The notes under the pieces were generated by a model. It saw only the letters and a program-made list of their open reading frames with translations. It searched no databases and was not told the origin of the DNA. From Paucibacter sp. Y2R2-4 (GTDB taxonomy: Bacteria > Pseudomonadota > Gammaproteobacteria > Burkholderiales > Burkholderiaceae_C), in assembly GCF_025717535.1 (NCBI RefSeq), contig NZ_JAJIRO010000002.1, positions 62,001 through 126,000 of the forward strand: a stretch of DNA of 64,000 nt, given 5' to 3'. The translations under genes and the position numbers were made by a program. Below, in pieces: positions 27,961 through 36,987 of this stretch; position 1 is the first letter of the stretch; every line of letters begins with the position of its first letter.

Positions 27961-28982
27961 CAGACCAGCCTCACCAGTTGTTTGCCAAAGTTACGGCCCT
28001 TCAGCAAGCCCAAAAAGGCTTCGGGCGCGCTGGCCAGGCCTTCGCTGACGGACTCGCGGAACTTCAGCCGGCCGGTGGCCACCAGCGTGCCCAACTCCTT
28101 CAAGGCCTCGGGCCAGACCTCCATATGCTCGCTGACGATAAAGCCCTCAACCTTCATCCGATTCACCAGGATCAGCTGAGGCGCACTCATCGGAATCGGT
28201 TCGCCGTTGTAGCCAGCGATCATGCCGCACATGGCCACCCGGCTGAAGGCGTTGGCGCGGGACATCACCGCGTCCAAGATCAGGCCGCCGACGTTCTCAA
28301 AATAGCCGTCGATGCCGTCCGGGCAGGCGGTCTTCAGAGCCGCCGACAAAGACTTCACATCGGCATGCGGCTTGTAATCGATGCAGGCATCAAAGCCCAG
28401 TTCTTCCTGCACGTAACGGCATTTCTCCGCGCCGCCCGCCAGGCCCACCACTCGCGCACCGCGGGCCTTGGCCAGTTGCCCCACCACCGAGCCCACCGCG
28501 CCACTGGCGGCGCTCACCACCACCGTCTCGCCGGCCTTGGGATTGATGATCTTGACCAAGCCATACCAGGCGGTCACGCCGGGCATGCCCACGGCGCCCA
28601 AAAACGCCGACAAAGGAATATGGGTGGCATCGACCTTTTGCAGCATACCGCGCTGGCTGGCATCGACGATGAAGTAGTGTTGCCAGCCGCCCATGCCCAC
28701 GACCTTGTCACCGACGGCGAAGCTGGCATTTTTGGAAGCGACGACCTCGCCCACCGTGCCACCCAACATCACCTCGTTCAAGGGCTGCGGCTGGGCGTAG
28801 CTCTTACCCTCGTTCATGCGGCCGCGCATATAGGGGTCCAGGCTCAGGAAATGGTTTCGCACCAAGACCTGGCCGTCCTGCAACTCAGGCATGGCGACTT
28901 CCACGAGCCTGAAGTTGTCCGCACTGGCCTCGCCATGCGGGCGTGAGACCAGCTGAATTTGTGGATTGATGGTGACACTCAT
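27960..28982 (-). CDS. CurA-type NADP-dependent oxidoreductase (zinc-free MDR)
   Basis: Medium-chain dehydrogenase/reductase of 340 residues resembling curcumin reductase and leukotriene B4 dehydrogenases. The N-terminal catalytic domain has SLDPYMRGRM. The NADPH Rossmann motif reads VVVSAASGAVGSVVGQLAKARGARVVGLAGG. The zinc-binding Cys/His residues are absent, as expected for this branch. The start is the ATG at 28982 behind GAGGAG; a TTG at 28991 sits too close to the ribosome-binding site. A palindrome resembling a TetR operator lies 147 bp upstream. Confidence 0.92.
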   Translation of the reverse strand: MSVTINPQIQLVSRPHGEASADNFRLVEVAMPELQDGQVLVRNHFLSLDPYMRGRMNEGKSYAQPQPLNEVMLGGTVGEVVASKNASFAVGDKVVGMGGWQHYFIVDASQRGMLQKVDATHIPLSAFLGAVGMPGVTAWYGLVKIINPKAGETVVVSAASGAVGSVVGQLAKARGARVVGLAGGAEKCRYVQEELGFDACIDYKPHADVKSLSAALKTACPDGIDGYFENVGGLILDAVMSRANAFSRVAMCGMIAGYNGEPIPMSAPQLILVNRMKVEGFIVSEHMEVWPEALKELGTLVATGRLKFRESVSEGLASAPEAFLGLLKGRNFGKQLVRLV

Positions 28983-29373
28983 GGCAATCAAACTCCTCGA
29001 TCAATGGCGGGTGCCGCCTGATGCAGATTAGCGCCTACCCGCTGCGGCAGGCACTTCGACATCCGGCACCGGATAGGCCTGCATTGAATCATGCAGGAGG
29101 CCCGAAATAGGTCTGGGCGGCGACATTTCAGCACGATCGTGCTTTTTTGTTGCCCATCAAGGGGCGATGCCTCGCCCAGCCTCGGCATTCAAGTTCCCCG
29201 CGCCGGGGCCGATAGCCCGACATGCGTCCTTGATGGATGCGCGAGGCCTCATGCGGCGGCAGTTTGAAACATCCGCCCTCGCATGGCGCCGAAGTGTGCC
29301 CTCTTTGCCAGCCAGCCTTGTGCGAATTTTCGCGACAGGGTTCCGCCAGCCCGATAAGACAGGAGCCCGTTTC
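28983..29373. other. 391-bp divergent intergenic region
   Basis: The region separates the reductase (minus) from chemoreceptor 1 (plus). It contains a palindrome at 29130-29143 and the chemoreceptor ribosome-binding site AGGAG at 29361-29365. A CCCGATAA at 29350-29357 resembles a sigma-28 -10 but is too close to the start and has no -35. I see no small gene in it. Confidence 0.6.
29130..29143. promoter_or_regulatory. Palindrome AGCACGATCGTGCT, candidate TetR-type operator
   Basis: A perfect 14-bp palindrome lies between the divergent reductase and chemoreceptor genes and is followed by a T6 run on the plus strand. It shares the core ACGATCGT with the site upstream of the beta-oxidation operon at 39188-39199. 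A short terminator (AGCAC-GATC-GTGCT-T6) is the alternative reading. Confidence 0.45.
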
Positions 29374-30936
29374 ATGAATCTGTCCAACTACAAAATCGCC
29401 ACCAAGCTGATCGCGGCGTTTTTGCTGATCTCCGCCCTTGGCGCGCTGATTGGCACTTTGGGTCTTTTCAATATGCGCGCCATGGCCCAAGCGGCCGACG
29501 AAATGTTCGAGAAAGAACTGCTCGGCGTCTCGCTGATCAAAGAGGCCAATATCGACCTTCTTTATGTCGGCAGAGACGCTCGAAACGCCTTGCTGGCTAC
29601 CACGCCGGAGGTGCGCAACAAGGCACGGACCAACCTGCGCAAGAACCTCGATCTGATCAAGAGCAATATGGGAAAAGCCGAGCCCTTATTCTGGAGCGAA
29701 AAGGGCAAAGCCGAGTTCGGCAAGCTCAAGGGCATGTGGTCCGAATATGAGTCGGTCCTGAATACGCTGGACGGAAAGCTAGCGGATGACTCCTTAGCGG
29801 GTAATGCGGAGGCCGTGGACTATCTATTCAAGAGCTTCGCCCCCGTAGTCAACAAGGTCGACGACCAAATGACTACTCTGTCCCAACTGAAAGAGGCCAA
29901 TGCCAAGCGCGTCAATGATGAAACCGAAGCCACCTACCTGAGCAGCCGCAATTTCACCCTGGCCTTGATCGTGCTGGGCGTGGCCGGAGGTATTGCCCTG
30001 GGCCTGCTGATCAGCCGCAATGTGGTGAGCTCGCTGCAAACTGCGCTGGGCGCCGCCGAGCGCATGAGCGAAGGCGATATGAGCCAGCCGCTACAAGCCC
30101 AAGGCCGGGACGAAACTGCCGACCTCTTGCGCGCCCAGGAAAGCATGCGCCAGCGCCTGCAAGACATCGTCACCCAGGTGCGCGACAACGCCGAGAGCGT
30201 AGCCACCGGCAGCGGCCAGATTGCCCAAGGCAATGCCGACCTGAGCCAGCGCACCGAAGAGCAAGCCAGCGCGCTGGAGCAAACCGCCGCCACCATGGAC
30301 GAGCTCAGCTCCACCGTGCGCAACAACGCAGACAACGCCAAGCAGGCCAATCAATTGGCGCTGGGCGCTTCGCAGGTCGCCATGCAAGGGGGCGAGGTGG
30401 TGGGCCAGGTGGTGGAGACGATGAAGGGCATCAACGACAGCTCGAAGAAGATCTCCGACATCATCAGCGTCATTGACGGCATCGCCTTCCAGACCAATAT
30501 CTTGGCGCTGAACGCGGCTGTCGAAGCCGCACGCGCTGGCGAGCAAGGGCGCGGCTTTGCGGTGGTAGCCAGCGAGGTGCGTTCACTGGCGCAGCGCAGC
30601 GCCGAAGCCGCCAAAGAGATCAAGGTCTTGATCAACGCCAGCGTCGAGCGGGTCGAGCAAGGCACGGCCTTGGTGGACAAAGCCGGCGTGACCATGGACG
30701 AGATCGTCAGCGCCATCCGACGCGTCACCGATATCGTCGGCGAGATCAGCTCGGCCAGCACCGAGCAAAGCTCGGGCATTGCCCAGGTCGGCGAGGCCAT
30801 CACCCAGATGGACAAGGTCACCCAGCAAAACGCGGCCCTGGTGGAAGAAAGCGCGGCCGCCGCCGAGAGTCTGCGTGGACAAGCCGCTCAGCTGGTGCAG
30901 GCGGTGGCCGTCTTCAAACTCAGCCAGCAACGCTGA
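29374..30936 (+). CDS. Methyl-accepting chemotaxis protein 1
   Basis: Transmembrane chemoreceptor of 520 residues. TM1 is at about residues 10-32, followed by a periplasmic four-helix-bundle sensor (about 33-190), TM2 at about 192-212 and a HAMP domain ([26 protein letters not shown]). The cytoplasmic signalling helices carry the hairpin tip motif [44 protein letters not shown]. No C-terminal NWETF-type tether is present. The start is the ATG at 29374 after AGGAG; the longer in-frame extension to 29167 is not plausible. Its signalling half is nearly identical to that of receptor 2, 126 nt downstream. Confidence 0.95.
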   Translation: MNLSNYKIATKLIAAFLLISALGALIGTLGLFNMRAMAQAADEMFEKELLGVSLIKEANIDLLYVGRDARNALLATTPEVRNKARTNLRKNLDLIKSNMGKAEPLFWSEKGKAEFGKLKGMWSEYESVLNTLDGKLADDSLAGNAEAVDYLFKSFAPVVNKVDDQMTTLSQLKEANAKRVNDETEATYLSSRNFTLALIVLGVAGGIALGLLISRNVVSSLQTALGAAERMSEGDMSQPLQAQGRDETADLLRAQESMRQRLQDIVTQVRDNAESVATGSGQIAQGNADLSQRTEEQASALEQTAATMDELSSTVRNNADNAKQANQLALGASQVAMQGGEVVGQVVETMKGINDSSKKISDIISVIDGIAFQTNILALNAAVEAARAGEQGRGFAVVASEVRSLAQRSAEAAKEIKVLINASVERVEQGTALVDKAGVTMDEIVSAIRRVTDIVGEISSASTEQSSGIAQVGEAITQMDKVTQQNAALVEESAAAAESLRGQAAQLVQAVAVFKLSQQR

Positions 30937-30981
30937 GCCAGCGTTGCCGCCGACAAACACCTATTGCTTCAAAACCACAGC

Positions 30982-31016
30982 CAAGCCCCGGCAAACCCTG
31001 CGAGCAGCGGGGCTTG
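30982..31016 (+). terminator. Hairpin between the two chemoreceptor genes
   Basis: CAAGCCCCG pairs with CGGGGCTTG (9 bp, 17-nt loop), followed by AAAACAGAC and no T-run. It may reduce read-through between the genes without being a full terminator. Confidence 0.45.
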
Positions 31017-31062
31017 AAAACAGACAGAATCAACCATCGCATGCATCGCAGGAGCCCGCAAC

Positions 31063-32616
31063 ATGCAACTTTCCGACTACAAAATTTCCACCAAGCTGGT
31101 GGCCGCCTTCTGTGCCGTCGCGCTGATTGGCGCCGCACTCGGCGGCTTCGCGATCTTCAATATGAAGCGCATCAACGATGCGGACACCCAGCTGTACGAA
31201 CAACAACTGGTCGGCGTTTCCCTGATCAAAGAAGCCAATGCGCAGCGCCTGCAAGCACTGGTAGCGGTGCGCGAGGCACTGCTGGCCACCGATGCGCAAG
31301 AGCGGGATCAGGCCCTGCGCCTGATGAGCGACTCGCGCAAGAAATGCGGCGAGCTGCTGGATCAAGCGTCTAAGCTGCAACTCGACAGCAAAGCCCGCGA
31401 CAACACCAACAAGCTGCGCGCGCTGTGGGAGAAAGATCAGCAGATCGCCCAAGAGCTGCTGGCCCGGATTCAGAAGACCGATCTGAGTGGCTCCAATGAG
31501 GCGATCAAATACATCAAGTCCGATGTCACGCCGCAAGGCATCTTGGTCGACCAAGCGCTCAGCGCCTTGTCGCTACAAAAAGAGACCGATGCCAAGGCGG
31601 TCTCAGACGCCAATGACGAGCTTTATCACAGCAGCCGCAATATGACCGTAGTGCTGATCGTGCTGGGCGTGGTAGTCGGCGTCGGCTTGGGCTTGAGCAT
31701 CAGCCGCAATGTCACCCAACCGCTGGCCCGTGCCGTGGAAGGCGCGCAAGCCATGAGCGACGGCGATATGACGGTGCGCTTTGACGTCAGTGGCCGCGAT
31801 GAAACTTCGCAATTGCTGCAGGCCTTGGACCATATGCGTGAACGGCTGCGTGAGATTGTCTCCACGGTGCGTGGCAATTCGGAGAGCGTGGCCACCGGCA
31901 GCGGCCAGATTGCCCAGGGCAATGCCGACCTGAGCCAACGCACCGAAGAGCAAGCCAGCGCGCTGGAGCAAACCGCGGCCACCATGGACGAGCTCAGCTC
32001 CACCGTACGCAATAACGCCGACAACGCCAAGCAAGCAAATCAACTCGCCCTGGGTGCCTCGCAAGTGGCCAGCCAAGGCGGCGATGTGGTCGGCGAAGTC
32101 GTCGAGACCATGAAGGGCATCAATGACAGCTCGAAGAAGATCTCCGACATCATCAGCGTCATTGACGGCATCGCCTTCCAGACCAATATTTTGGCGCTGA
32201 ACGCGGCGGTGGAAGCCGCCCGCGCCGGTGAGCAAGGCCGCGGCTTCGCGGTGGTGGCCAGCGAGGTTCGCTCACTGGCGCAGCGCAGTGCCGAAGCGGC
32301 CAAAGAGATCAAGGTCTTGATCAATGCCAGCGTCGAGCGGGTCGAGCAAGGCACCGTCTTGGTCGACAAGGCCGGCGTGACGATGACCGAAATTGTCACT
32401 GCCATCCGCCGCGTCACCGACATCGTCGGCGAGATCAGCTCGGCCAGCTCCGAGCAAAGCTCAGGCATTGCCCAGGTGGGCGAGGCCATCACGCAGATGG
32501 ACAAGGTCACCCAGCAAAACGCCGCCTTGGTGGAAGAAAGTGCAGCCGCCGCCGAAAGCCTGCGTGTCCAGGCCGATCAGTTGGTGCAGGCGGTGGCTAT
32601 CTTCAAGCTGCGCTAA
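31063..32616 (+). CDS. Methyl-accepting chemotaxis protein 2
   Basis: Chemoreceptor of 517 residues with the same architecture as its neighbour: TM1 at about 10-32, four-helix sensor to about 190, TM2, HAMP and a signalling domain with the conserved tip motif. The sensor domain differs clearly from that of receptor 1, while the signalling domain from about residue 285 onward differs at only a few positions. The start is the ATG at 31063 after AGGAGCCCGCAAC, a leader matching that of receptor 1 (AGGAGCCCG). This indicates tandem duplication followed by sensor divergence or gene conversion of the signalling half. Confidence 0.95.
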   Translation: MQLSDYKISTKLVAAFCAVALIGAALGGFAIFNMKRINDADTQLYEQQLVGVSLIKEANAQRLQALVAVREALLATDAQERDQALRLMSDSRKKCGELLDQASKLQLDSKARDNTNKLRALWEKDQQIAQELLARIQKTDLSGSNEAIKYIKSDVTPQGILVDQALSALSLQKETDAKAVSDANDELYHSSRNMTVVLIVLGVVVGVGLGLSISRNVTQPLARAVEGAQAMSDGDMTVRFDVSGRDETSQLLQALDHMRERLREIVSTVRGNSESVATGSGQIAQGNADLSQRTEEQASALEQTAATMDELSSTVRNNADNAKQANQLALGASQVASQGGDVVGEVVETMKGINDSSKKISDIISVIDGIAFQTNILALNAAVEAARAGEQGRGFAVVASEVRSLAQRSAEAAKEIKVLINASVERVEQGTVLVDKAGVTMTEIVTAIRRVTDIVGEISSASSEQSSGIAQVGEAITQMDKVTQQNAALVEESAAAAESLRVQADQLVQAVAIFKLR

Positions 32617-32632
32617 AGGCCTGAGAGGCCCA

Positions 32633-32662
32633 GGCCGAGGAAGCAGTACTCAGTCCTCGGCC
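32633..32662. terminator. Hairpin shared by convergent genes
   Basis: GGCCGAGGA pairs with TCCTCGGCC (9 bp perfect, 12-nt loop), followed by CTTTG on the plus strand. It lies just after chemoreceptor 2 and overlaps the last codons of the convergent thioesterase gene. Confidence 0.65.
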
Positions 32663-33120
32663 CTTTGCAAGGGCTTGATGCTGCGGCCGCGCCCCGGCAA
32701 GGCCTTCAGGTATTTGAAAGTGGCGGTGGCGTGGGCGCAGAGCTTGCCGTCCTCCCCAATCACCCGGCCCTCGCAAAAAGCCAGGGTCACCGTGTGATCC
32801 AAGAGCTTGGCGATGGCGCGCAGCTCGCCCTCGCCAGGCCGCATGAAAGAGGTCTTCATCTCAATGGTGACCACCCCGGGGCCCATGCCGTTCTCGCCCA
32901 TATGGATGCTGCGCGCCGCATGCGCCATGGCCACGTCCAGCATGGTCATCAAGACCCCGCCATGGGCCACTTCCCATGAATTGAGATGCCCCTCGTTCAG
33001 GTCGACCCGCAACTCGGCCTGACCGTCGCCCATGCTGTGCAACTCCAAACCCAGTTGTTCAACAAAGGGGATGCGCACCGGGAATTTCAAAGCGGATTTG
33101 GCGTTCTTGCGGTCTGACAT
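32650..33120 (-). CDS. PaaI-family hotdog thioesterase
   Basis: Hotdog-fold acyl-CoA thioesterase of 156 residues. The active-site helix region reads LNSWEVAHGGVLMTMLDVAMAHAAR, with the HGG motif. Its substrate is not identifiable. It stands alone upstream of the chemoreceptors' terminator, 124 nt from the membrane protein at 33245. A second thioesterase of the same family is in the beta-oxidation operon. Confidence 0.88.
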   Translation of the reverse strand: MSDRKNAKSALKFPVRIPFVEQLGLELHSMGDGQAELRVDLNEGHLNSWEVAHGGVLMTMLDVAMAHAARSIHMGENGMGPGVVTIEMKTSFMRPGEGELRAIAKLLDHTVTLAFCEGRVIGEDGKLCAHATATFKYLKALPGRGRSIKPLQRAED

Positions 33121-33244
33121 GAGGCGACTTGATCAAATACGATAAGGAGTGAGCAGGCCCAACTTGCATGAGCAAAGGGCGCAGCAGCAAGTGCAGCTCC
33201 TATCATCGCCGAAACGAGCGGGCCTAGCGCCGCTAGCCTCAGTC

Positions 33245-33511
33245 TCACTTCCAGCGCGAGCGCAGCCAGATCACCACGACGCCGGCCGCCACGGCAATCG
33301 CGCCTTTGGCCAAGAGGAAGTACCCAAGCACCTCAGCGTCGGTCATGCCGTCTCCTTTGCCACCCAGGCTGTGTGGCCCGAACTGCAGCACTGCCAGGCC
33401 CAGCACAAAGACCAGCAGGCCGCCATAAACCAAGATCCAAACCAGCCGCTCCATCCACAGCAAGGCCTGCGCGCTGCGCCCCGACTTGCCAAGCTCTTCT
33501 TCACCGGCCAT
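33245..33511 (-). CDS. Small two-helix membrane protein
   Basis: An 88-residue protein with a hydrophobic helix at about residues 22-43 (LVWILVYGGLLVFVLGLAVL) and another near residues 63-82 (LGYFLLAKGAIAVAAGVVVIWL), ending RSRWK. It starts at the ATG at 33511 behind GAGAGGCAGGG. It follows the acyl-CoA dehydrogenase by 21 nt and is probably the last gene of that operon. No family recognised. Confidence 0.72.
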   Translation of the reverse strand: MAGEEELGKSGRSAQALLWMERLVWILVYGGLLVFVLGLAVLQFGPHSLGGKGDGMTDAEVLGYFLLAKGAIAVAAGVVVIWLRSRWK

Positions 33512-33532
33512 GCCCTGCCTCTCAAAAATCAA

Positions 33533-35347
33533 TCAAAACCAAGCGTCTGCCATGTCTTTGCACAAGGGCTCGCGGCGGCTGACCACCGCCAACCAAGCCT
33601 CGATCTTGGGCAGCTCATAAGCATAAAAATAACGGCAAGCGGCTTGCTTGCCTTGGGCGAAGTCACTGCCCTGCCCGGCCGTCAAGGCCAGATCCAACCA
33701 GACCCAGGCTAGCACCAAATGGCCAAAAGCCTGCAAGTAAGGCGTGGCATTGGCCAGGGCTTCTTCCGGCTCGCCGCTGCTCCAGGCTTGCTTGGTGGCG
33801 CGGCCGACGCGGGCCATGGCGGCCGCCAAGGCATTGCCCATCTCATCCAGACCGGGCTGCTGCAGAGCAGCCTCGATCGTGCGATTGATGCGCGTGGCCA
33901 GCGCCATCAGCGCCCGCCCGCCCTGCATCAGCACCTTGCGGCCCAAGAGGTCCAGGCCATGAATGCCGTGCGTGCCCTCGTGAATCATGTTCAGGCGGTT
34001 GTCGCGCCAATACTGCTCCACCGGAAAGTCGCGGGTGTAGCCATAGCCACCCAAGACCTGGATGGCCAGCGAGTTCGCCTCCAAGCCCCATTCGCTGGGC
34101 CAACTCTTGACGATGGGGATCAAGACCTCCAGCACCAGGCGGGCCTCTTCTGCAGCCTCAGCTTCGCCGGTGTGCTGCTCGTCCACCAGCCGCGCACAAA
34201 GCAAGGCCAGGGCCAGCGCGCCTTCCACATAGCTCTTTTGCGCCAAGAGCATGCGTTTGACGTCGGCATGCTCAATGATGGGCCGCTGCGGCTGCGAGGC
34301 GTCTTTGCCGCCCACGCCGACAGGCCGGCCTTGTGGCCGCTGGCGTGCATAAGCCAAGCTGGCTTCATAGCCGGCATAGCCCAGCATCGCAGCCCCCAGG
34401 CCAACGCCGATGCGCGCCTCGTTCATCATGTGGAACATGCACTTCAGGCCTTCGCCGGGCTGTCCGACCAGATAGCCCACGGCGCCGGCTTGGCCTCCAG
34501 GCAAGAACTGACCCTCGCCAAAATTCAACAAGCAGTTGCTGGTGCCGCGAAACCCCAGCTTGTGGTTCAGGCCAGCCAGCGCCACATCATTGCGCTCGCC
34601 ACTCAGCTGGCCATCGGCCCTCACCATGCGCTTAGACACGATGAAGAGCGAGATGCCTTTGGCGCCCGGTATGGTCTGGCCATCCGGCCCGGCAATCTTG
34701 GCCAGCACCAGATGCACGATGTTCTCGCGCAACTCGTGCTCGCCACCCGAGATCCACATCTTGTGGCCTTTGAGGCGGTAGCGCGGACCTAGGGGCTCCT
34801 CGGCAAAGTCCGCGCCGTCTGGGAGGGCGCGAGTGCTGATGTCGGACAGCGAAGACCCCGCTTGCGGCTCGCTCAAGCACATGGTGCCAAACCAGCGCCC
34901 GGCGAACTGCGCTTGCGCGAAAACCTCGCGCTGCCTGGGGCTGCCATGGGCCATCAGAAGATTGGCATTGCCGCTGGTCAACATGGCGTAGGCGCCGATC
35001 GACACATTGGCCTTGCTGAAGAAGGCATTGGCGGCCATCTCGATCACGCAAGGCAGCTGCATGCCGCCCCATTCATGATTCTGCGAGGCGGCCAACATGC
35101 CAGAGGCCACATAGGCGTCCAGTGCCGCCAGCGTGCCTTCGGGCAGAAGCACCCGCTCGCCGTCAAAGCGCGGCTCCTGGGTGTCGGTGAGGCGATTGAT
35201 GGGGGCGAACTTGTCTCGTGCAATGCGCTCGCAAGTGTCCAGCACCGCTGCAAAGGTCTCGGCCGAATGCTCGGCAAAACGATCGCGCTGGTTCAGGTTT
35301 TGCACCTGCAGCCAGTCATTGAGCAAGAAGTCCAAGGTCTGGCGCAT
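33533..35347 (-). CDS. Acyl-CoA dehydrogenase (long form)
   Basis: FAD-dependent acyl-CoA dehydrogenase of 604 residues. It has the N-terminal and middle domains (TMCLSEPQAGSSLSDIST...), the FAD-binding C-terminal domain and an extra C-terminal domain that accounts for the length beyond the usual 380. The expected catalytic Glu is in IHEGTHGIHGLDLLGRK. The start is the ATG at 35347 (MRQTLDFLLNDW). It catalyses the first step of beta-oxidation and lies 19 nt downstream of the thioesterase gene. Chain-length preference cannot be told. Confidence 0.92.
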   Translation of the reverse strand: MRQTLDFLLNDWLQVQNLNQRDRFAEHSAETFAAVLDTCERIARDKFAPINRLTDTQEPRFDGERVLLPEGTLAALDAYVASGMLAASQNHEWGGMQLPCVIEMAANAFFSKANVSIGAYAMLTSGNANLLMAHGSPRQREVFAQAQFAGRWFGTMCLSEPQAGSSLSDISTRALPDGADFAEEPLGPRYRLKGHKMWISGGEHELRENIVHLVLAKIAGPDGQTIPGAKGISLFIVSKRMVRADGQLSGERNDVALAGLNHKLGFRGTSNCLLNFGEGQFLPGGQAGAVGYLVGQPGEGLKCMFHMMNEARIGVGLGAAMLGYAGYEASLAYARQRPQGRPVGVGGKDASQPQRPIIEHADVKRMLLAQKSYVEGALALALLCARLVDEQHTGEAEAAEEARLVLEVLIPIVKSWPSEWGLEANSLAIQVLGGYGYTRDFPVEQYWRDNRLNMIHEGTHGIHGLDLLGRKVLMQGGRALMALATRINRTIEAALQQPGLDEMGNALAAAMARVGRATKQAWSSGEPEEALANATPYLQAFGHLVLAWVWLDLALTAGQGSDFAQGKQAACRYFYAYELPKIEAWLAVVSRREPLCKDMADAWF

Positions 35348-35366
35348 GATGGAAAAACCTCCGGTC

Positions 35367-35783
35367 TCAGGCCTGTTTGACGATGGTGCCCTGGGCCAGG
35401 GCGCAGAGTTTTTCCAGTTCGTCCTGCACCGCGAACACCTCACAGCGGCACACGGCTTGCGTCTTGCTCACTGCCTCGGCATGGGCTCGCACAATCAGGC
35501 GCTCCCCAACACCGGGCCGCACATAGTTGATTTTGAATTCCGAGGTCAGCACCGGCGCGTGCAAGGCGCTGCCGCCGGCAAAGGTCAAGGCGTTATCGGC
35601 CAGATAGCTGATGACGCCGCCGTGGGCAAAGCCGTCTTGTTGTTTGAGCTGATCGGTCAAGCGCAATTCCAGCTGCACCTTGCCGGGCGAAAACGCCGTC
35701 AGCTCGGCGCCCAGCAGGACGCTGAAGCCCTGCTGAGCCAAGACGGCGCGGCCCATGGCCAAAAACTCTTCCGGGCTGAGCAT
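35367..35783 (-). CDS. PaaI-family thioesterase of the beta-oxidation operon
   Basis: Hotdog thioesterase of 138 residues, starting at the ATG at 35783, 2 nt after the thiolase stop. The active-site helix is DGFAHGGVISYLADNALTFAGG. Upstream in-frame starts would read through the thiolase gene and are not plausible. It could release CoA from stalled intermediates during fatty-acid degradation. Confidence 0.9.
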   Translation of the reverse strand: MLSPEEFLAMGRAVLAQQGFSVLLGAELTAFSPGKVQLELRLTDQLKQQDGFAHGGVISYLADNALTFAGGSALHAPVLTSEFKINYVRPGVGERLIVRAHAEAVSKTQAVCRCEVFAVQDELEKLCALAQGTIVKQA

Positions 35784-35785
35784 GC

Positions 35786-36961
35786 TCACAAGACCTCGAA
35801 CACGCCGGCCGCACCCATGCCGCCGCCGATGCACATGGTCACGCAGACCCGCTTGGCGCCGCGACGCTTGCCCTCGATCAAGGCATGACCGGTCAAGCGC
35901 TGACCCGACACGCCGTAAGGGTGACCCACCGCGATGGCGCCGCCATTGACATTGAGCTTGTCCATCGGAATACCCAGGGTGTCGGCGCAGTACAGCACTT
36001 GCACCGCAAAGGCTTCGTTCAATTCCCACAAGTCGATGTCGGCCACCGTCAGGCCCAGGCGTTTCAAGACCTTGGGCACGGCGAAGACCGGGCCAATGCC
36101 CATTTCATCGGGCTCACAGCCGGCCACCGCAAAGCCCAGGAAGCGCCCCAGCGGCTGCAGACCGTGGCGCTCGGCATAGCTTTCACTGGCCAAGACACAA
36201 GCCCCGGCCCCGTCGGAAAACTGGCTGGCATTGCCGGCCGAAATCAGACCGCCGGGCATGGCCGAACGCAGGTCTTTGATGGCCTCATAAGTGGTGCCCT
36301 CGCGCAGGCCTTCATCGGCGCTCACGGTCACTTCACGCGTCATCAAGCCCATCAGCTTGTCGGCCACACCCATGGTCACGGTGATGGGCGCCAACTCGGC
36401 GCTAAAAAGCCCAGCGGCCTGAGCGGCGCAGGCTCGCTGCTGGCTCTGCGCGCCGTACTGGTCCATGCGCTCGCGGCCGATCTTGTAGCGTTGCGCCACG
36501 TTCTCGGCGGTCTGCAACATATTCCAGTAGATCTCGGGCTTGGCTTTGAGCAGCACCGGGTCGGTGCTCATATGGCGGTTCGCCTCGTTCTGCACGCAGG
36601 AAATACTCTCCACGCCGCCGGCCACATAAACATCACCTTCACCGGCCATGATGCGCTGCGCCGCCATGGCGATGGTCTGCAAACCGCTGGAGCAAAAACG
36701 ATTGACGGTGACACCGCTGACCGACACCGGCAGGCCGGCGCGCAAGGCGATTTGCCGCGCGATATTGCTGCCGGTGGCGCCTTCGGGCGCAGCGCAGCCC
36801 ATCAAAACGTCTTCGATGTCGGCTGCTTGCACGCCGCTGCGGGCCACGGCGGCGGCCACCGCATGGCCACCCAAGGTGGCGCCGTGGGTCATATTGAAGG
36901 CGCCCTTCCAGCTCTTGGCCAGGGGCGTACGGGCGGTCGAAGCAATCAGTGCTTTGCTCAT
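35786..36961 (-). CDS. Acetyl-CoA C-acyltransferase (thiolase) of beta-oxidation
   Basis: Thiolase of 391 residues. The nucleophile is C90 in [10 protein letters not shown], with H347 in GHPYGVSG and the second Cys C377 in [11 protein letters not shown]. It lies between the bifunctional dehydrogenase and the thioesterase, so it performs the last cleavage step. It is distinct from the phaA thiolase at 51944, which sits in the polyester gene cluster. Confidence 0.94.
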   Translation of the reverse strand: MSKALIASTARTPLAKSWKGAFNMTHGATLGGHAVAAAVARSGVQAADIEDVLMGCAAPEGATGSNIARQIALRAGLPVSVSGVTVNRFCSSGLQTIAMAAQRIMAGEGDVYVAGGVESISCVQNEANRHMSTDPVLLKAKPEIYWNMLQTAENVAQRYKIGRERMDQYGAQSQQRACAAQAAGLFSAELAPITVTMGVADKLMGLMTREVTVSADEGLREGTTYEAIKDLRSAMPGGLISAGNASQFSDGAGACVLASESYAERHGLQPLGRFLGFAVAGCEPDEMGIGPVFAVPKVLKRLGLTVADIDLWELNEAFAVQVLYCADTLGIPMDKLNVNGGAIAVGHPYGVSGQRLTGHALIEGKRRGAKRVCVTMCIGGGMGAAGVFEVL

Positions 36962-36987
36962 GGTATGGATTCCTTTGGCGATGCGGC

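Noticed and set aside
29350-29357. CCCGATAA as a sigma-28 promoter of chemoreceptor 1
   Set aside because: No matching -35, and the transcript would start within the ribosome-binding site.
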